A DNA stretch of 64,000 nt. It comes from CAYZTD01 sp964638155 (GTDB lineage Archaea; Thermoplasmatota; E2; DHVEG-1). Where the stretch lies: assembly GCA_964638155.1 (NCBI GenBank), contig CAZWYI010000010.1, forward strand, positions 1 through 64,000, given 5' to 3'. Each line of letters opens with the position of its first letter. Position 1 is the stretch's first letter. A program made the translations under genes and the position numbers. Under the pieces are notes generated by a model that did no database searches, was not told the DNA's origin, and saw nothing but the letters and a program-made list of their open reading frames with translations. Of the stretch, positions 34,759 to 43,309 are shown piece after piece.

Positions 34759-34831
34759 TGGGCTAGACCGGAATTGAACCGGTGACCTCCGCGTTGTAAG
34801 CGCGACGTCATAACCCCTAGACCACTAGCCC
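34759..34831 (-). tRNA. tRNA-Val (anticodon UAC)
   Basis: On the minus strand the 73-base gene has a 7-bp acceptor stem GGGCTAG/CTAGCCC, a D arm with GTGGTCTAGGGGTTA and an anticodon stem TCGCG/CGCGG with loop CTTACAA, giving UAC (valine). The T arm is CCGGTTCAATTCCGG, and the discriminator is A. CCA is not encoded and there is no intron. The first 22 bases are duplicated at 34960-34981. Confidence 0.95.
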
Positions 34832-34949
34832 GAAGTACTTAGCATGGAATATAATAGTTGTTTTAGTAATTTACTATGTAAAAAATAAAACTGTGTAGTC
34901 CTAAAATTATTTCCCATCCTCAAAAATAATGAGAAAAACTTAGCGTTTA

Positions 34950-34992
34950 CCTTGAGATAATAACCCCTAGACCACTAGCCCTTATATCAAGG
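34950..34992 (-). repeat. tRNA-Val 5'-end copy framed by an inverted repeat
   Basis: Bases 34960-34981 are an exact 22-base copy of the 5' end of tRNA-Val (acceptor 5' strand plus part of the D arm), in the same orientation as the tRNA. It lies exactly between the arms CCTTGAGATAA (34950-34960) and TTATATCAAGG (34982-34992), which pair at 10 of 11 positions. A transcript would show the tRNA piece in a hairpin loop. It lies 43 bases after the AbiEii stop on the same strand. The rest of 34832-35034 is AT-rich with a weak hairpin at about 34908-34932; nothing else was recognised. Confidence 0.75.
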
Positions 34993-35034
34993 GGAAATAC
35001 AATCTATGTTATTAATTTACTCTAATGAAATCGA

Positions 35035-35988
35035 TTAATTTAATTCAAAAATTTTACATATATTTTTTAGCTTACTATAAAGCAAATTTTTAAATTTTCT
35101 GTATTCTTCACTATCGATATCAATTAAAATAAGACGGGAAATATCATCATCTGAATTTCCAAAAACTCCTTTATTTAACAAACTACAATTATTTTGTAAA
35201 TTCTCTCTTGCAACTTGAGAAATCAAAAAACTACTTTTGATTTTTCTAGATATTAAAATATTATCCATCTTTAAAATATCTTTTTTAGATTTATTGATAA
35301 GATACAAATCAAAAACATCTCGTTCTTTAAGTTTTTCTCTAGTGAGAATAGCGCGATATTTCTCAAGTACTACTTCATTTATTGGATATGTTTTAGTTTC
35401 AATATTTCGTAAATCATAACCAATAGATTTCAGATAAAGATCTTTACCAACGATATTATTTATTTTAGATTTAGAATAATTATTGATGATTTTTTCTAAA
35501 AAATTTATCTCAATTTTAATTGGAATTTCCTCATCTGTAATTAAGGATTTATAATATATATTTAGTATATATACCGCTCTTGAATTTCTTAAATTAATGT
35601 ACTTAGGATTTTTTCTATCGGTTTTAAAATCAAATTTTGCGATATCACATATTGATTTTATTTCTTTAATAAGTAAAATAACTGCCTTTTTTATTTCTTT
35701 CTCTCTTTTATTAACACTTTTAATTAAACGAAAATCATTACATTTATCATATGTAAAATCAATATCTTCACTAATTCTTGGATAATTTAAAAAATTTCTA
35801 ATCAGTAATGTTCCGCCTTTAAAAATTAGATTATTTAGACTACGAATGTTTCCAGCGACATTTTGTTTTTGCCAAGTGGAGAGAAATAACGATATAAAAT
35901 AGTCTTTTTCAATATAGTAATCATCAATATTTGATCCTTTTTTATTTTTAACATAGGACAGATATTTATTAAAATTTGTTCTATTCAT
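35035..35988 (-). CDS. AbiEii/AbiGii-type nucleotidyltransferase toxin
   Basis: The 317-aa protein has the family motifs YIEKDYFISLFL (about 25-36), FKGGTLLIRNF with Gly58-Gly59-Thr60, and RISEDIDFTYD with Asp75 and Asp77, the nucleotidyltransferase catalytic set. A later VLEKYRAILTREKLKERDVFDLYLI also matches. AbiEii relatives such as MenT toxins add nucleotides to tRNA and stop translation. Its start overlaps the AbiEi-like gene by four bases, the normal type IV toxin-antitoxin order. Confidence 0.88.
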   Translation of the reverse strand: MNRTNFNKYLSYVKNKKGSNIDDYYIEKDYFISLFLSTWQKQNVAGNIRSLNNLIFKGGTLLIRNFLNYPRISEDIDFTYDKCNDFRLIKSVNKREKEIKKAVILLIKEIKSICDIAKFDFKTDRKNPKYINLRNSRAVYILNIYYKSLITDEEIPIKIEINFLEKIINNYSKSKINNIVGKDLYLKSIGYDLRNIETKTYPINEVVLEKYRAILTREKLKERDVFDLYLINKSKKDILKMDNILISRKIKSSFLISQVARENLQNNCSLLNKGVFGNSDDDISRLILIDIDSEEYRKFKNLLYSKLKNICKIFELN

Positions 35989-36602
35989 AAATAAAATACC
36001 TTCTTTTTAAAATTCTTTGAATAGTTTTTAAGATACAATTTCAATTTTTGTTTTTTCGTAAACTTGGATAATTTTATTGGAGGTATCTTTTTTAGATAAA
36101 TAAAATCAAGGTATGTTTTTTCAGGATTTGAGTAGTAAAAAGTAATTCTATTCTTGGTAGTTTTTTTTATATATCCAAAATCGATTTTATCTCTTTTTAT
36201 TTTACAAAACCTATATCTAATTCCTAGTATTTTTCTTTCACCAGATATTTCAGAATTAATAATTATTGGATTAACAATACCCTGCCACAAAATATTATTT
36301 CTTTCAAGAGCACTATATAGGCCAAGATACCATCTAATATTTAATTTATTAAGAATTGCATAAAGCATTTCATTTGTGGAATAATTTGTATAATCTCCCT
36401 TTTTTTCTTCTATACTTAATATATAGTAATAACCTTTGAAGACATATATAGTGTCTTTATTTCTTCTAAGGTTAACAATAATATTTTCGGTATATTTGTC
36501 TTGCAATACATCTCTAAGTACTTTTTCCAATTGTCTTTTAGATATAAGTTTATCATTAATTGAATCTAAGATATTCCTTATAATCCTTTTATCAATTTTC
36601 AT
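35985..36602 (-). CDS. AbiEi-like antitoxin/transcriptional regulator
   Basis: The 205-aa basic protein has an N-terminal winged-helix region (SKRQLEKVLRD...ENIIVNLRRN, about 20-50) followed by YVFKGYYYIL. A C-terminal AbiEi-like domain (NEMLYAILNKLNIRWYLGLYSALERNN...) ends in a Lys-rich segment. It is the first gene of the pair with AbiEii. AbiEi proteins repress their own operon and counter the toxin. A TATA-like ATTTAAAT at about 36630-36637 would give a nearly leaderless transcript. Confidence 0.75.
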   Translation of the reverse strand: MKIDKRIIRNILDSINDKLISKRQLEKVLRDVLQDKYTENIIVNLRRNKDTIYVFKGYYYILSIEEKKGDYTNYSTNEMLYAILNKLNIRWYLGLYSALERNNILWQGIVNPIIINSEISGERKILGIRYRFCKIKRDKIDFGYIKKTTKNRITFYYSNPEKTYLDFIYLKKIPPIKLSKFTKKQKLKLYLKNYSKNFKKKVFYL

Positions 36603-36712
36603 TTCAAATTAAAAAAAACTTTATTTACTATTTAAATGTTTTGTTTCAAAAAATGCAAAAAAATGTATTTTTTTAAAACGATTGCTATATAAATGAAAGG
36701 AAATCCCCCCTC

Positions 36713-36732
36713 AAAAAAACAATTGTTTTTTT
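36713..36732 (-). terminator. perfect A/T palindrome, probable terminator
   Basis: AAAAAAAC-AATT-GTTTTTTT is a perfect 20-base palindrome. It lies 35 bases after the stop of the 1643-aa surface gene and gives a T-run on that strand. It separates the surface operon from the AbiE pair. Confidence 0.6.
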
Positions 36733-36766
36733 AAAATAACAAAAAAGTAAAGAAAAGAAAAAAAAA

Positions 36767-39700
36767 TTATTTTTTCTTTTTTGATTTTGTTGATTTTTTA
36801 CTTGATTTTTTTGTATCTTTTGTTGGGGTTTTATTTTTTCCTTTTGGTATTTTTTCTTTTTCTTCTTCGATATAGAGATAACCTGTTTTAAACATTATAA
36901 AAATCACTAAGATAATTACTATAATTATTGTAATAATTATTAATGCCCATACTGGAAAGCCTTTGTCTTCTTTAATATAAACTTCTGTTTCATCTGAGGA
37001 AGGATTATAAGTATAATCCCATTCTCCATCACCATCTGTATCTATTAGATAGTTACCATCTTCGTATTTTACTTTTACATTATCATTTTCTGAACTGTAT
37101 ATTTTATCATATATTCCGTCTTTATTTGTATCAACTAGATAATAAGTTATTCCATCAATTACTGGTATTTCTTTTACATCTGTAGGATCATCTGGGTCTG
37201 AACCAAGTTCAGTTTCTATTTCATCATCTATATTATCCCCGTCGTTATCTGAGTCACCTGCATATTTTCCATCAGGTGAAGGATCATCAGGTACTCCGTT
37301 TCCATCTGTATCCTTTGGTTTATCTGTATCATCATTGATGTCAGTTTCATATGATTCTTCTATTTCATCACTCCATCCGTCAGCATCTGTGTCAAGTGTG
37401 ATATTTGCAGTTGTAATATTAGTATCAGTTAGGCCATCACTATCAGTTACTGTTAAAGTTACATTAAACAAACCTGATTGATTATAAATATGAACAGGGT
37501 TTTCTCCATAACCAAAGGTTTCATCGCCAAAGTCCCAGGTATAGTTTTCTATACCATCACCTGTGGTTGCATCTGGATCTATACTTTCTGATCCGTCAAA
37601 AGTAATGTTTTCAAAGGTTAATGCTTCATATGGACCTCCTGCATCAGCTGTTGGTTTGTAAGTTGGAGTTGATTGCTCAGAGATATTTACTTCTGCAGTA
37701 GCAGTAGCAGTATCTGAATCATCATCTGTGACAGTTAAAGTTACTGTATATTCTCCTTCTTCACTATAAGTATGTGTAACTGTTTCACCTGTTCCAGTTG
37801 AATCATCACCAAAATCCCATGAATAACTATATGGCTCTGTTCCATCTGATGCTGAACCTGTGAATTCAACAGAAGAACCAACTGTTCCAGAGTAAGGACC
37901 ATTTGCATCAGCTGTAAATGTCGGGCTTGGAGGAATAACTGTACCTCCATTTCCTCCGCCACCTTGATTATTAACAGTGATATCAGCAGTATTTGTAGTA
38001 TAACCTGTTTTTACAGCGGTAACTGTTTTAGGTCCAGTTGAGGAAACAGAAGGAGCATCTAAGGTTACTTCTCCATTTAAATCAGTTGTTCCACTATCGC
38101 CGCTGACACTAACTGTTACACCTTGAACTGGAATATTCCCTCTTGAGGTAACTGTAACATCAAATTGATTGTTTTCTGTTACACTATTTGGAAGTGAAAG
38201 TGATAAGAAATTATAAGCAATTAATGGATACAAATCTTGAGTGCTACCACCGCTTATATTGTATGGTGTATCACCTATGCCATCACCGTTAGAATCAGTT
38301 CCTGTATAGTTTCCCCAATAATTCCCCTCATTAATATTTGTGTTATACCACGTGTTGTTACTGCAATTATCATAAGAGCTTATATTGTTGTTATATATCT
38401 TATTGTGATACAACGTATTATTTTCAGAAAAGGCATCATAAAAGGTAGTCAGATTAAAACCATATTCGCTGTAAGATATATTATTTTCAATTATTAGGTT
38501 GCCACTTGAACCTTTAAGTAGAATACCCCACGAGCTTTCTGCTGGGTTGGTGTTATTGTTATTATAGAATTCATTTGAAGAAATAGTGTTATTATTAGAA
38601 GATGGGGCTAAAGAAATTCCTCCACTGTCACAAGAAGATACGTTGTTATCTGTAATTGTGTTAAAATCTGCATAGCTTAAATCAAAGCCATTTGCATAAG
38701 GCCCTAAAGCATTATAACTCATATTGTAAATTGTGTTGTTTGAAATTGTACAATATGTAGAATTAGTAATTTTCATACCTGGTCCTGATTGCAACCTAGT
38801 AGATTGAGAGACAGCACAATTACTAATGTTAATAAAACTACAGTGACTGCTATTATCGCTTTGGCTGAACCATTCAATCATTCCTAGAGCTATACCACCA
38901 TGTGATGAATTTTCAATGTTACATCCTACTATGTTACAGTTTGTTGCGTTGTCAAAAGCAATACCGATAGTACAGTTATAAATGGTAATATTTGTTATGT
39001 TAATATTACTAATATCCAAAGGGTTAGAAGAGTTATAAACATATATTCCTACAGCATAATCAGGTAATGCTTTGATACAATTTCTTATAGTAATATCTTT
39101 TATGTTAACGTTACTTGTAGTTATATTAATTCCAAATCCATAATTACCATCTAAAATTGCCAATTCAGTTCCATCAATTGTTATACTTTTATCAACGAGA
39201 AGATTTTCATAATAGGTTCCATTATAAACAAAAACAGATCCATCTGCAGAAACTGCATTTATACCTTCTTGAATGGTATCAAAGTGATCAACGTTCCAGC
39301 CGGGTGTTGAACTTGTGTAATCATCATCCACCCATACAAAAGTAGGTGGTGTTGTACGTTTGTTTGTTAAGGGATATACGTCCTGATTGCTACCAGATGC
39401 AATATCATACGGTGTATCACCTATGCCATCACCATCAGAATCAGTTCCCGCGTAGTCTCCCCAATAGTTACCCTGGAAAATAGTTGTATTGTACCAATCG
39501 TTATTACTACAGCGGTCAAAGGAGTTATTTAGCGAATTATTATAAACATTATTGAAATAAATTGTATTATTTTCTGAACAAACTGATAACCAAGATGAAA
39601 CATAGATACCTTCATCATTGTAATACACATTATTTCTAGTGATTGTATTATTGTCTGATGCTAAAACACAAATACCATATGCCATAGCATTCGTATTGTT

Positions 39701-41698
39701 ATAGATATTATTTGACTCAATGTTATTATTACTTGAATTCAAAATATGGATACCTGTTTGATCATATTGAGTAATGGTATTATTCATGATCATACAATTA
39801 GTAGAATTTGTTAATTGTATAGCCTCACCAGTCGGACCAGCAGAAGAATTATAAGTCGAGTTTATCAATTGATTGTTTGATATATTGCAGTTTTCAGATT
39901 CGAGGATATACATACCCATCCGCTCTATTGAATAAATCATATTATTTGTAAAGTTTGAATTTGTTATATTGTAATACATAAATGCCAACCATGAATTATT
40001 TGATATATTGCTATTTACAACATTTACAATAGATGAATCTCTAGCATATATGCCTATACTACTGTTTTTTATATGAACATTATTCAATGTCACATTTTGA
40101 ATAGAGGTCGTAGAATTATAAATAAAAATTCCTGCGGTATTTTCACCAGTACAGTTGCTAATAGTAAGATTTAGAATTGTAACATTACTTACAGTTATAT
40201 TCATTCCATTATTGTACTGCCCATCTAATGTGACCGATGTATTAGCATTAAGAGTTACAGAGTTGTCAATAATTAAATTCTCAGTATATGTTCCATCCCA
40301 AACATAGACTATGCCATTACTTGTTACATTATCTATTCCTTCTTGGATGGTTCTAACATGTGTTTCATCATACCAGGATGAATCAGCGTTGTCATCAACA
40401 TATACAATAGTAGGTTGCTGTACATCAACAGTATATGGGCCATAAACCTTAGAATTACTTGATGTGTCATTTATTTGAATAGAATAAGTCATATCAATAG
40501 AACTACTATCCAAAGTTATTGTCCCAAGCCAATATCCATTATTAAGAGTTAGATTTGCATTACCTGAAAATGTATTATGAGACCATGAAACATTGACTCC
40601 GGAGACACCAATATTATCTGATGCAGAAATGTTGAAAGTAAAACTTTCACTTGCATTACCCGTTGAAGGGGTATTATCACTAACTAGAGAAGGATCAATG
40701 ATATCATCTACCTCCAATGGAGAACCGGTAACAGTTTCATTCCAGTTATTGCTGGTATCATTTGCTGATATGTTATAATAAAAATAAGTTGCAGTAGTTG
40801 AGATAATTGAAATGTTATACCAATACTTGCTTGTAATTGAACTAAAGTTCATAGAATAGTTATCCCAAGAGCCAGTATAATTAGAATTCAGATAAACATT
40901 TGAAACAGCTATATTATCTGTGACATTTACAGTGAAGTTATAACTATCGCCTGTTGTTGGGTTAGTGCTGAGTATATCACTAAATTCTGGTGGATCATTA
41001 TCTGTAACATTTACTGTATAAATTGACGAGTTTACAACATGCCCTGAGGTATCATTTACCCATATTTGATATGTCAAATCACTAATATTATGTGCAAGTC
41101 TAATATTTCCATTAAAATAATCAAAAACTGAATTATTTAATGTTAGATTACCAGACGAACCAGCATGGACCCAAGAAACATTAACAGTTAATTCTTGAGG
41201 TGAATCAACATAATCAATTACAGTTGAATTAAAGTAGTATAAATCACCTGTTGTTGCATTTGATCTATTTGTGTTATCTGTAAGTTGAGGTTGATCAACG
41301 ATTGTTAAATTATAAAAGGAGCTTTGATCAGGATAATTATCATTTCCATTTATAAAAACTGAGTCATTTGTTGTGTTTTCATTACCTATAAACCAAAATA
41401 TCGGGCAATCCTGATATATATCATCATCAGGTCTTATTTCGATGTAATAATTTTTATTCACAAGGGAATTATTTACTACAGTAGATTGATTATGCCAAAA
41501 TCTTGAACCATCATCTCCTGTTTTTAAAACACAAGCAGTAATCATGGTTCCATCTTCGATTAGTTTATTAGGCTCATTATCATCTGTTGCATAACCATAG
41601 TAATAATGGACTGAAGCAGCAGATACGCAAATTGTAATAAGTATCAAAAAAATAAATGATACTAGCAAAAACATTATTCCTCTTTTTAATAATTCCAT
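36767..41698 (-). CDS. 1643-aa surface protein: Ig-like, two NosD beta-helices, two PKD domains, calcium repeats, C-terminal anchor
   Basis: A signal segment (about 8-27) is followed by a transthyretin-like N-terminal domain and several Ig-like domains to about 425. Two NosD beta-helix units lie at about 430-785 and 787-1165. Each starts with a VYVDD-type motif plus T-I-Q-E-G-I and ends with NYWG.Y.GTDS.GDGIGDTPY. Next are an Ig-like domain, two PKD domains (about 1257-1345 and 1347-1430, with WDFGD), and Asp-rich calcium repeats (DTDADGWSDEIEESY..., about 1434-1510). A membrane span (about 1580-1600) and a Lys-rich cytoplasmic tail end it. A GGAGGAAA site precedes the ATG. It is in an operon with the 509-aa protein, 13 bases apart. 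Probably binds or processes polysaccharide at the surface. Confidence 0.88.
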   Translation of the reverse strand: MELLKRGIMFLLVSFIFLILITICVSAASVHYYYGYATDDNEPNKLIEDGTMITACVLKTGDDGSRFWHNQSTVVNNSLVNKNYYIEIRPDDDIYQDCPIFWFIGNENTTNDSVFINGNDNYPDQSSFYNLTIVDQPQLTDNTNRSNATTGDLYYFNSTVIDYVDSPQELTVNVSWVHAGSSGNLTLNNSVFDYFNGNIRLAHNISDLTYQIWVNDTSGHVVNSSIYTVNVTDNDPPEFSDILSTNPTTGDSYNFTVNVTDNIAVSNVYLNSNYTGSWDNYSMNFSSITSKYWYNISIISTTATYFYYNISANDTSNNWNETVTGSPLEVDDIIDPSLVSDNTPSTGNASESFTFNISASDNIGVSGVNVSWSHNTFSGNANLTLNNGYWLGTITLDSSSIDMTYSIQINDTSSNSKVYGPYTVDVQQPTIVYVDDNADSSWYDETHVRTIQEGIDNVTSNGIVYVWDGTYTENLIIDNSVTLNANTSVTLDGQYNNGMNITVSNVTILNLTISNCTGENTAGIFIYNSTTSIQNVTLNNVHIKNSSIGIYARDSSIVNVVNSNISNNSWLAFMYYNITNSNFTNNMIYSIERMGMYILESENCNISNNQLINSTYNSSAGPTGEAIQLTNSTNCMIMNNTITQYDQTGIHILNSSNNNIESNNIYNNTNAMAYGICVLASDNNTITRNNVYYNDEGIYVSSWLSVCSENNTIYFNNVYNNSLNNSFDRCSNNDWYNTTIFQGNYWGDYAGTDSDGDGIGDTPYDIASGSNQDVYPLTNKRTTPPTFVWVDDDYTSSTPGWNVDHFDTIQEGINAVSADGSVFVYNGTYYENLLVDKSITIDGTELAILDGNYGFGINITTSNVNIKDITIRNCIKALPDYAVGIYVYNSSNPLDISNINITNITIYNCTIGIAFDNATNCNIVGCNIENSSHGGIALGMIEWFSQSDNSSHCSFINISNCAVSQSTRLQSGPGMKITNSTYCTISNNTIYNMSYNALGPYANGFDLSYADFNTITDNNVSSCDSGGISLAPSSNNNTISSNEFYNNNNTNPAESSWGILLKGSSGNLIIENNISYSEYGFNLTTFYDAFSENNTLYHNKIYNNNISSYDNCSNNTWYNTNINEGNYWGNYTGTDSNGDGIGDTPYNISGGSTQDLYPLIAYNFLSLSLPNSVTENNQFDVTVTSRGNIPVQGVTVSVSGDSGTTDLNGEVTLDAPSVSSTGPKTVTAVKTGYTTNTADITVNNQGGGGNGGTVIPPSPTFTADANGPYSGTVGSSVEFTGSASDGTEPYSYSWDFGDDSTGTGETVTHTYSEEGEYTVTLTVTDDDSDTATATAEVNISEQSTPTYKPTADAGGPYEALTFENITFDGSESIDPDATTGDGIENYTWDFGDETFGYGENPVHIYNQSGLFNVTLTVTDSDGLTDTNITTANITLDTDADGWSDEIEESYETDINDDTDKPKDTDGNGVPDDPSPDGKYAGDSDNDGDNIDDEIETELGSDPDDPTDVKEIPVIDGITYYLVDTNKDGIYDKIYSSENDNVKVKYEDGNYLIDTDGDGEWDYTYNPSSDETEVYIKEDKGFPVWALIIITIIIVIILVIFIMFKTGYLYIEEEKEKIPKGKNKTPTKDTKKSSKKSTKSKKKK

Positions 41699-41711
41699 TT
41701 GTTTTTCCTCC

Positions 41712-43241
41712 CTATTTTAATTTCCATTTTATTATCAACCCTAAAAAAATAATTATAAATAAAGAAATTATGCCCATAATTAATATAAGATTATTTGGCT
41801 GTGATTTTGTTTCTTTTATATATTCGCTAAATTCTCCAGATAGACTATTATACTTGTATTCATATTTATTGTCATTATTTGAGTTTATTAAATAAAAACC
41901 ATTTTCCAGAATAAGATCCGTAACATATCCTTTAGTTCTATTGTAATATCTATCTAATTTTCCGTCACCATCGATATCTATAAGATAAAATAAACCAAAT
42001 TCATTTAAAATTCTAATAACATCTTCTGGATTAGTAACATTGGTACCCAATTTATTTTCTATAACATCACTTAAACCATCATTGTCATCATCAGCATCCC
42101 ATTCATCAGGGATTCCATCGCCATCGAAATCTGAAGGAAAATCATCTGGATCAAATGGATCTGTACCATAATATTGTTCTGCCTCATCACTCCAACCGTC
42201 ATTATCAGAATCATCAGATGTAACATTTACTTGTGTTTCAATAGAATTGCTTGTTCCATTATTATCAATGACTTTTAATATAACGATAAATTGCCCTACA
42301 TTTGAATAAATATGATCAGTTGTAACATCATTTGTTTTAACACCTGTTCCATCGCCAAAGTCCCAAACATATTCAATTATATATCCATCTGAGTCAGTAC
42401 TATCTGAGGCATCGAAAGTAACAGTCTCATTTGTTTTGCTATAATATGGTCCTCCTGCATTTGCAACTGGTGGTATATTTTCAATGTTTTCATCTGAGGG
42501 AGGAGGAGCAGGAATAAAATCATTACTCGGGGGGGTAGTACTTCCTCCGTTTCCACCATTGCCACCATTTTGAGTGTCACTTTTAGTCTTAAATTTATAA
42601 TAATTGGAAGAATTATCATCTATACCAGTATTTCCAGATATATCAAAAGACGAAACCTCAAAATAATACGTAGTGTCAGTATTTAAATCAGAAATAATTA
42701 TATTATGATTTTTTACATAAGAAGAGTCTTTTTTAGTATTTAGAGGAGGAACTGAACTACCATAATTTACTATAGAATTAGATTTCTCATTAGTTATCCA
42801 AGTGATACTTGCCTGAGTTTTACTAACCGATGAAACAGATACTTCGCTTATGACCGGGGAAGTAGTATCAAAAGATAAATTAAAAAACAATGAATAATCT
42901 ACATTTTCACCACCTGCCTGAAATTTTGCTGTTTTACCAGTTAAGGTGTCATTTATATAAAAATAGATAGTTTTATCAGCATCGCTATTAGACCCCTTTA
43001 TAGGAAAACCTTCTGTTATTGGCACATATCCATAGGCCCCATCTTTGATAGGGGTTGTAAAAATTTTAGACCCCAGTTTTGCTGTAACGGTACCATTCTG
43101 AATAAGTTCACCATTTTTATCAAAAACATATCCATAGAAATAATGTGGAAGAACTGGAATGTCATCTCCATTTATAGTTGGAACTAATAACAAAGATAAA
43201 ATGAATGTAGTTAATATCATACTCGTAAGTACTTTTTGCAT
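41712..43241 (-). CDS. 509-aa surface protein: FnIII-like, PKD, calcium repeats, C-terminal anchor
   Basis: The protein has a signal peptide (1-25) and an N-terminal YFYGYVFDKNGELIQNGTV domain like that of the 1643-aa protein. A fibronectin type III-like domain follows (about 128-220, ASITWITNEKSNSIVNYG...). Then come a Gly/Pro linker, a PKD domain (about 255-340, EYVWDFGDGTG), Asp-rich calcium repeats (DSDNDGWSDEAEQYYGTDPFDPDDFP) and a membrane span at the end (about 486-505). It looks like a shorter paralogue of the 1643-aa protein without the beta-helices. GGAG lies just before the ATG. Confidence 0.88.
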   Translation of the reverse strand: MQKVLTSMILTTFILSLLLVPTINGDDIPVLPHYFYGYVFDKNGELIQNGTVTAKLGSKIFTTPIKDGAYGYVPITEGFPIKGSNSDADKTIYFYINDTLTGKTAKFQAGGENVDYSLFFNLSFDTTSPVISEVSVSSVSKTQASITWITNEKSNSIVNYGSSVPPLNTKKDSSYVKNHNIIISDLNTDTTYYFEVSSFDISGNTGIDDNSSNYYKFKTKSDTQNGGNGGNGGSTTPPSNDFIPAPPPSDENIENIPPVANAGGPYYSKTNETVTFDASDSTDSDGYIIEYVWDFGDGTGVKTNDVTTDHIYSNVGQFIVILKVIDNNGTSNSIETQVNVTSDDSDNDGWSDEAEQYYGTDPFDPDDFPSDFDGDGIPDEWDADDDNDGLSDVIENKLGTNVTNPEDVIRILNEFGLFYLIDIDGDGKLDRYYNRTKGYVTDLILENGFYLINSNNDNKYEYKYNSLSGEFSEYIKETKSQPNNLILIMGIISLFIIIFLGLIIKWKLK

Positions 43242-43309
43242 ATATCTCCTGTGATTACCCCCTTGAAAATAGTAATAAGATATAAAAGAAAGGGAGAATT
43301 TTTTTAAAT

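Noticed and set aside
34810..34981. attL/attR pair of a recently integrated element
   Set aside because: The two 22-base copies are only 150 bases apart and do not enclose the AbiE genes; no integrase is present, and the repeat is the 5' rather than the usual 3' end of the tRNA.
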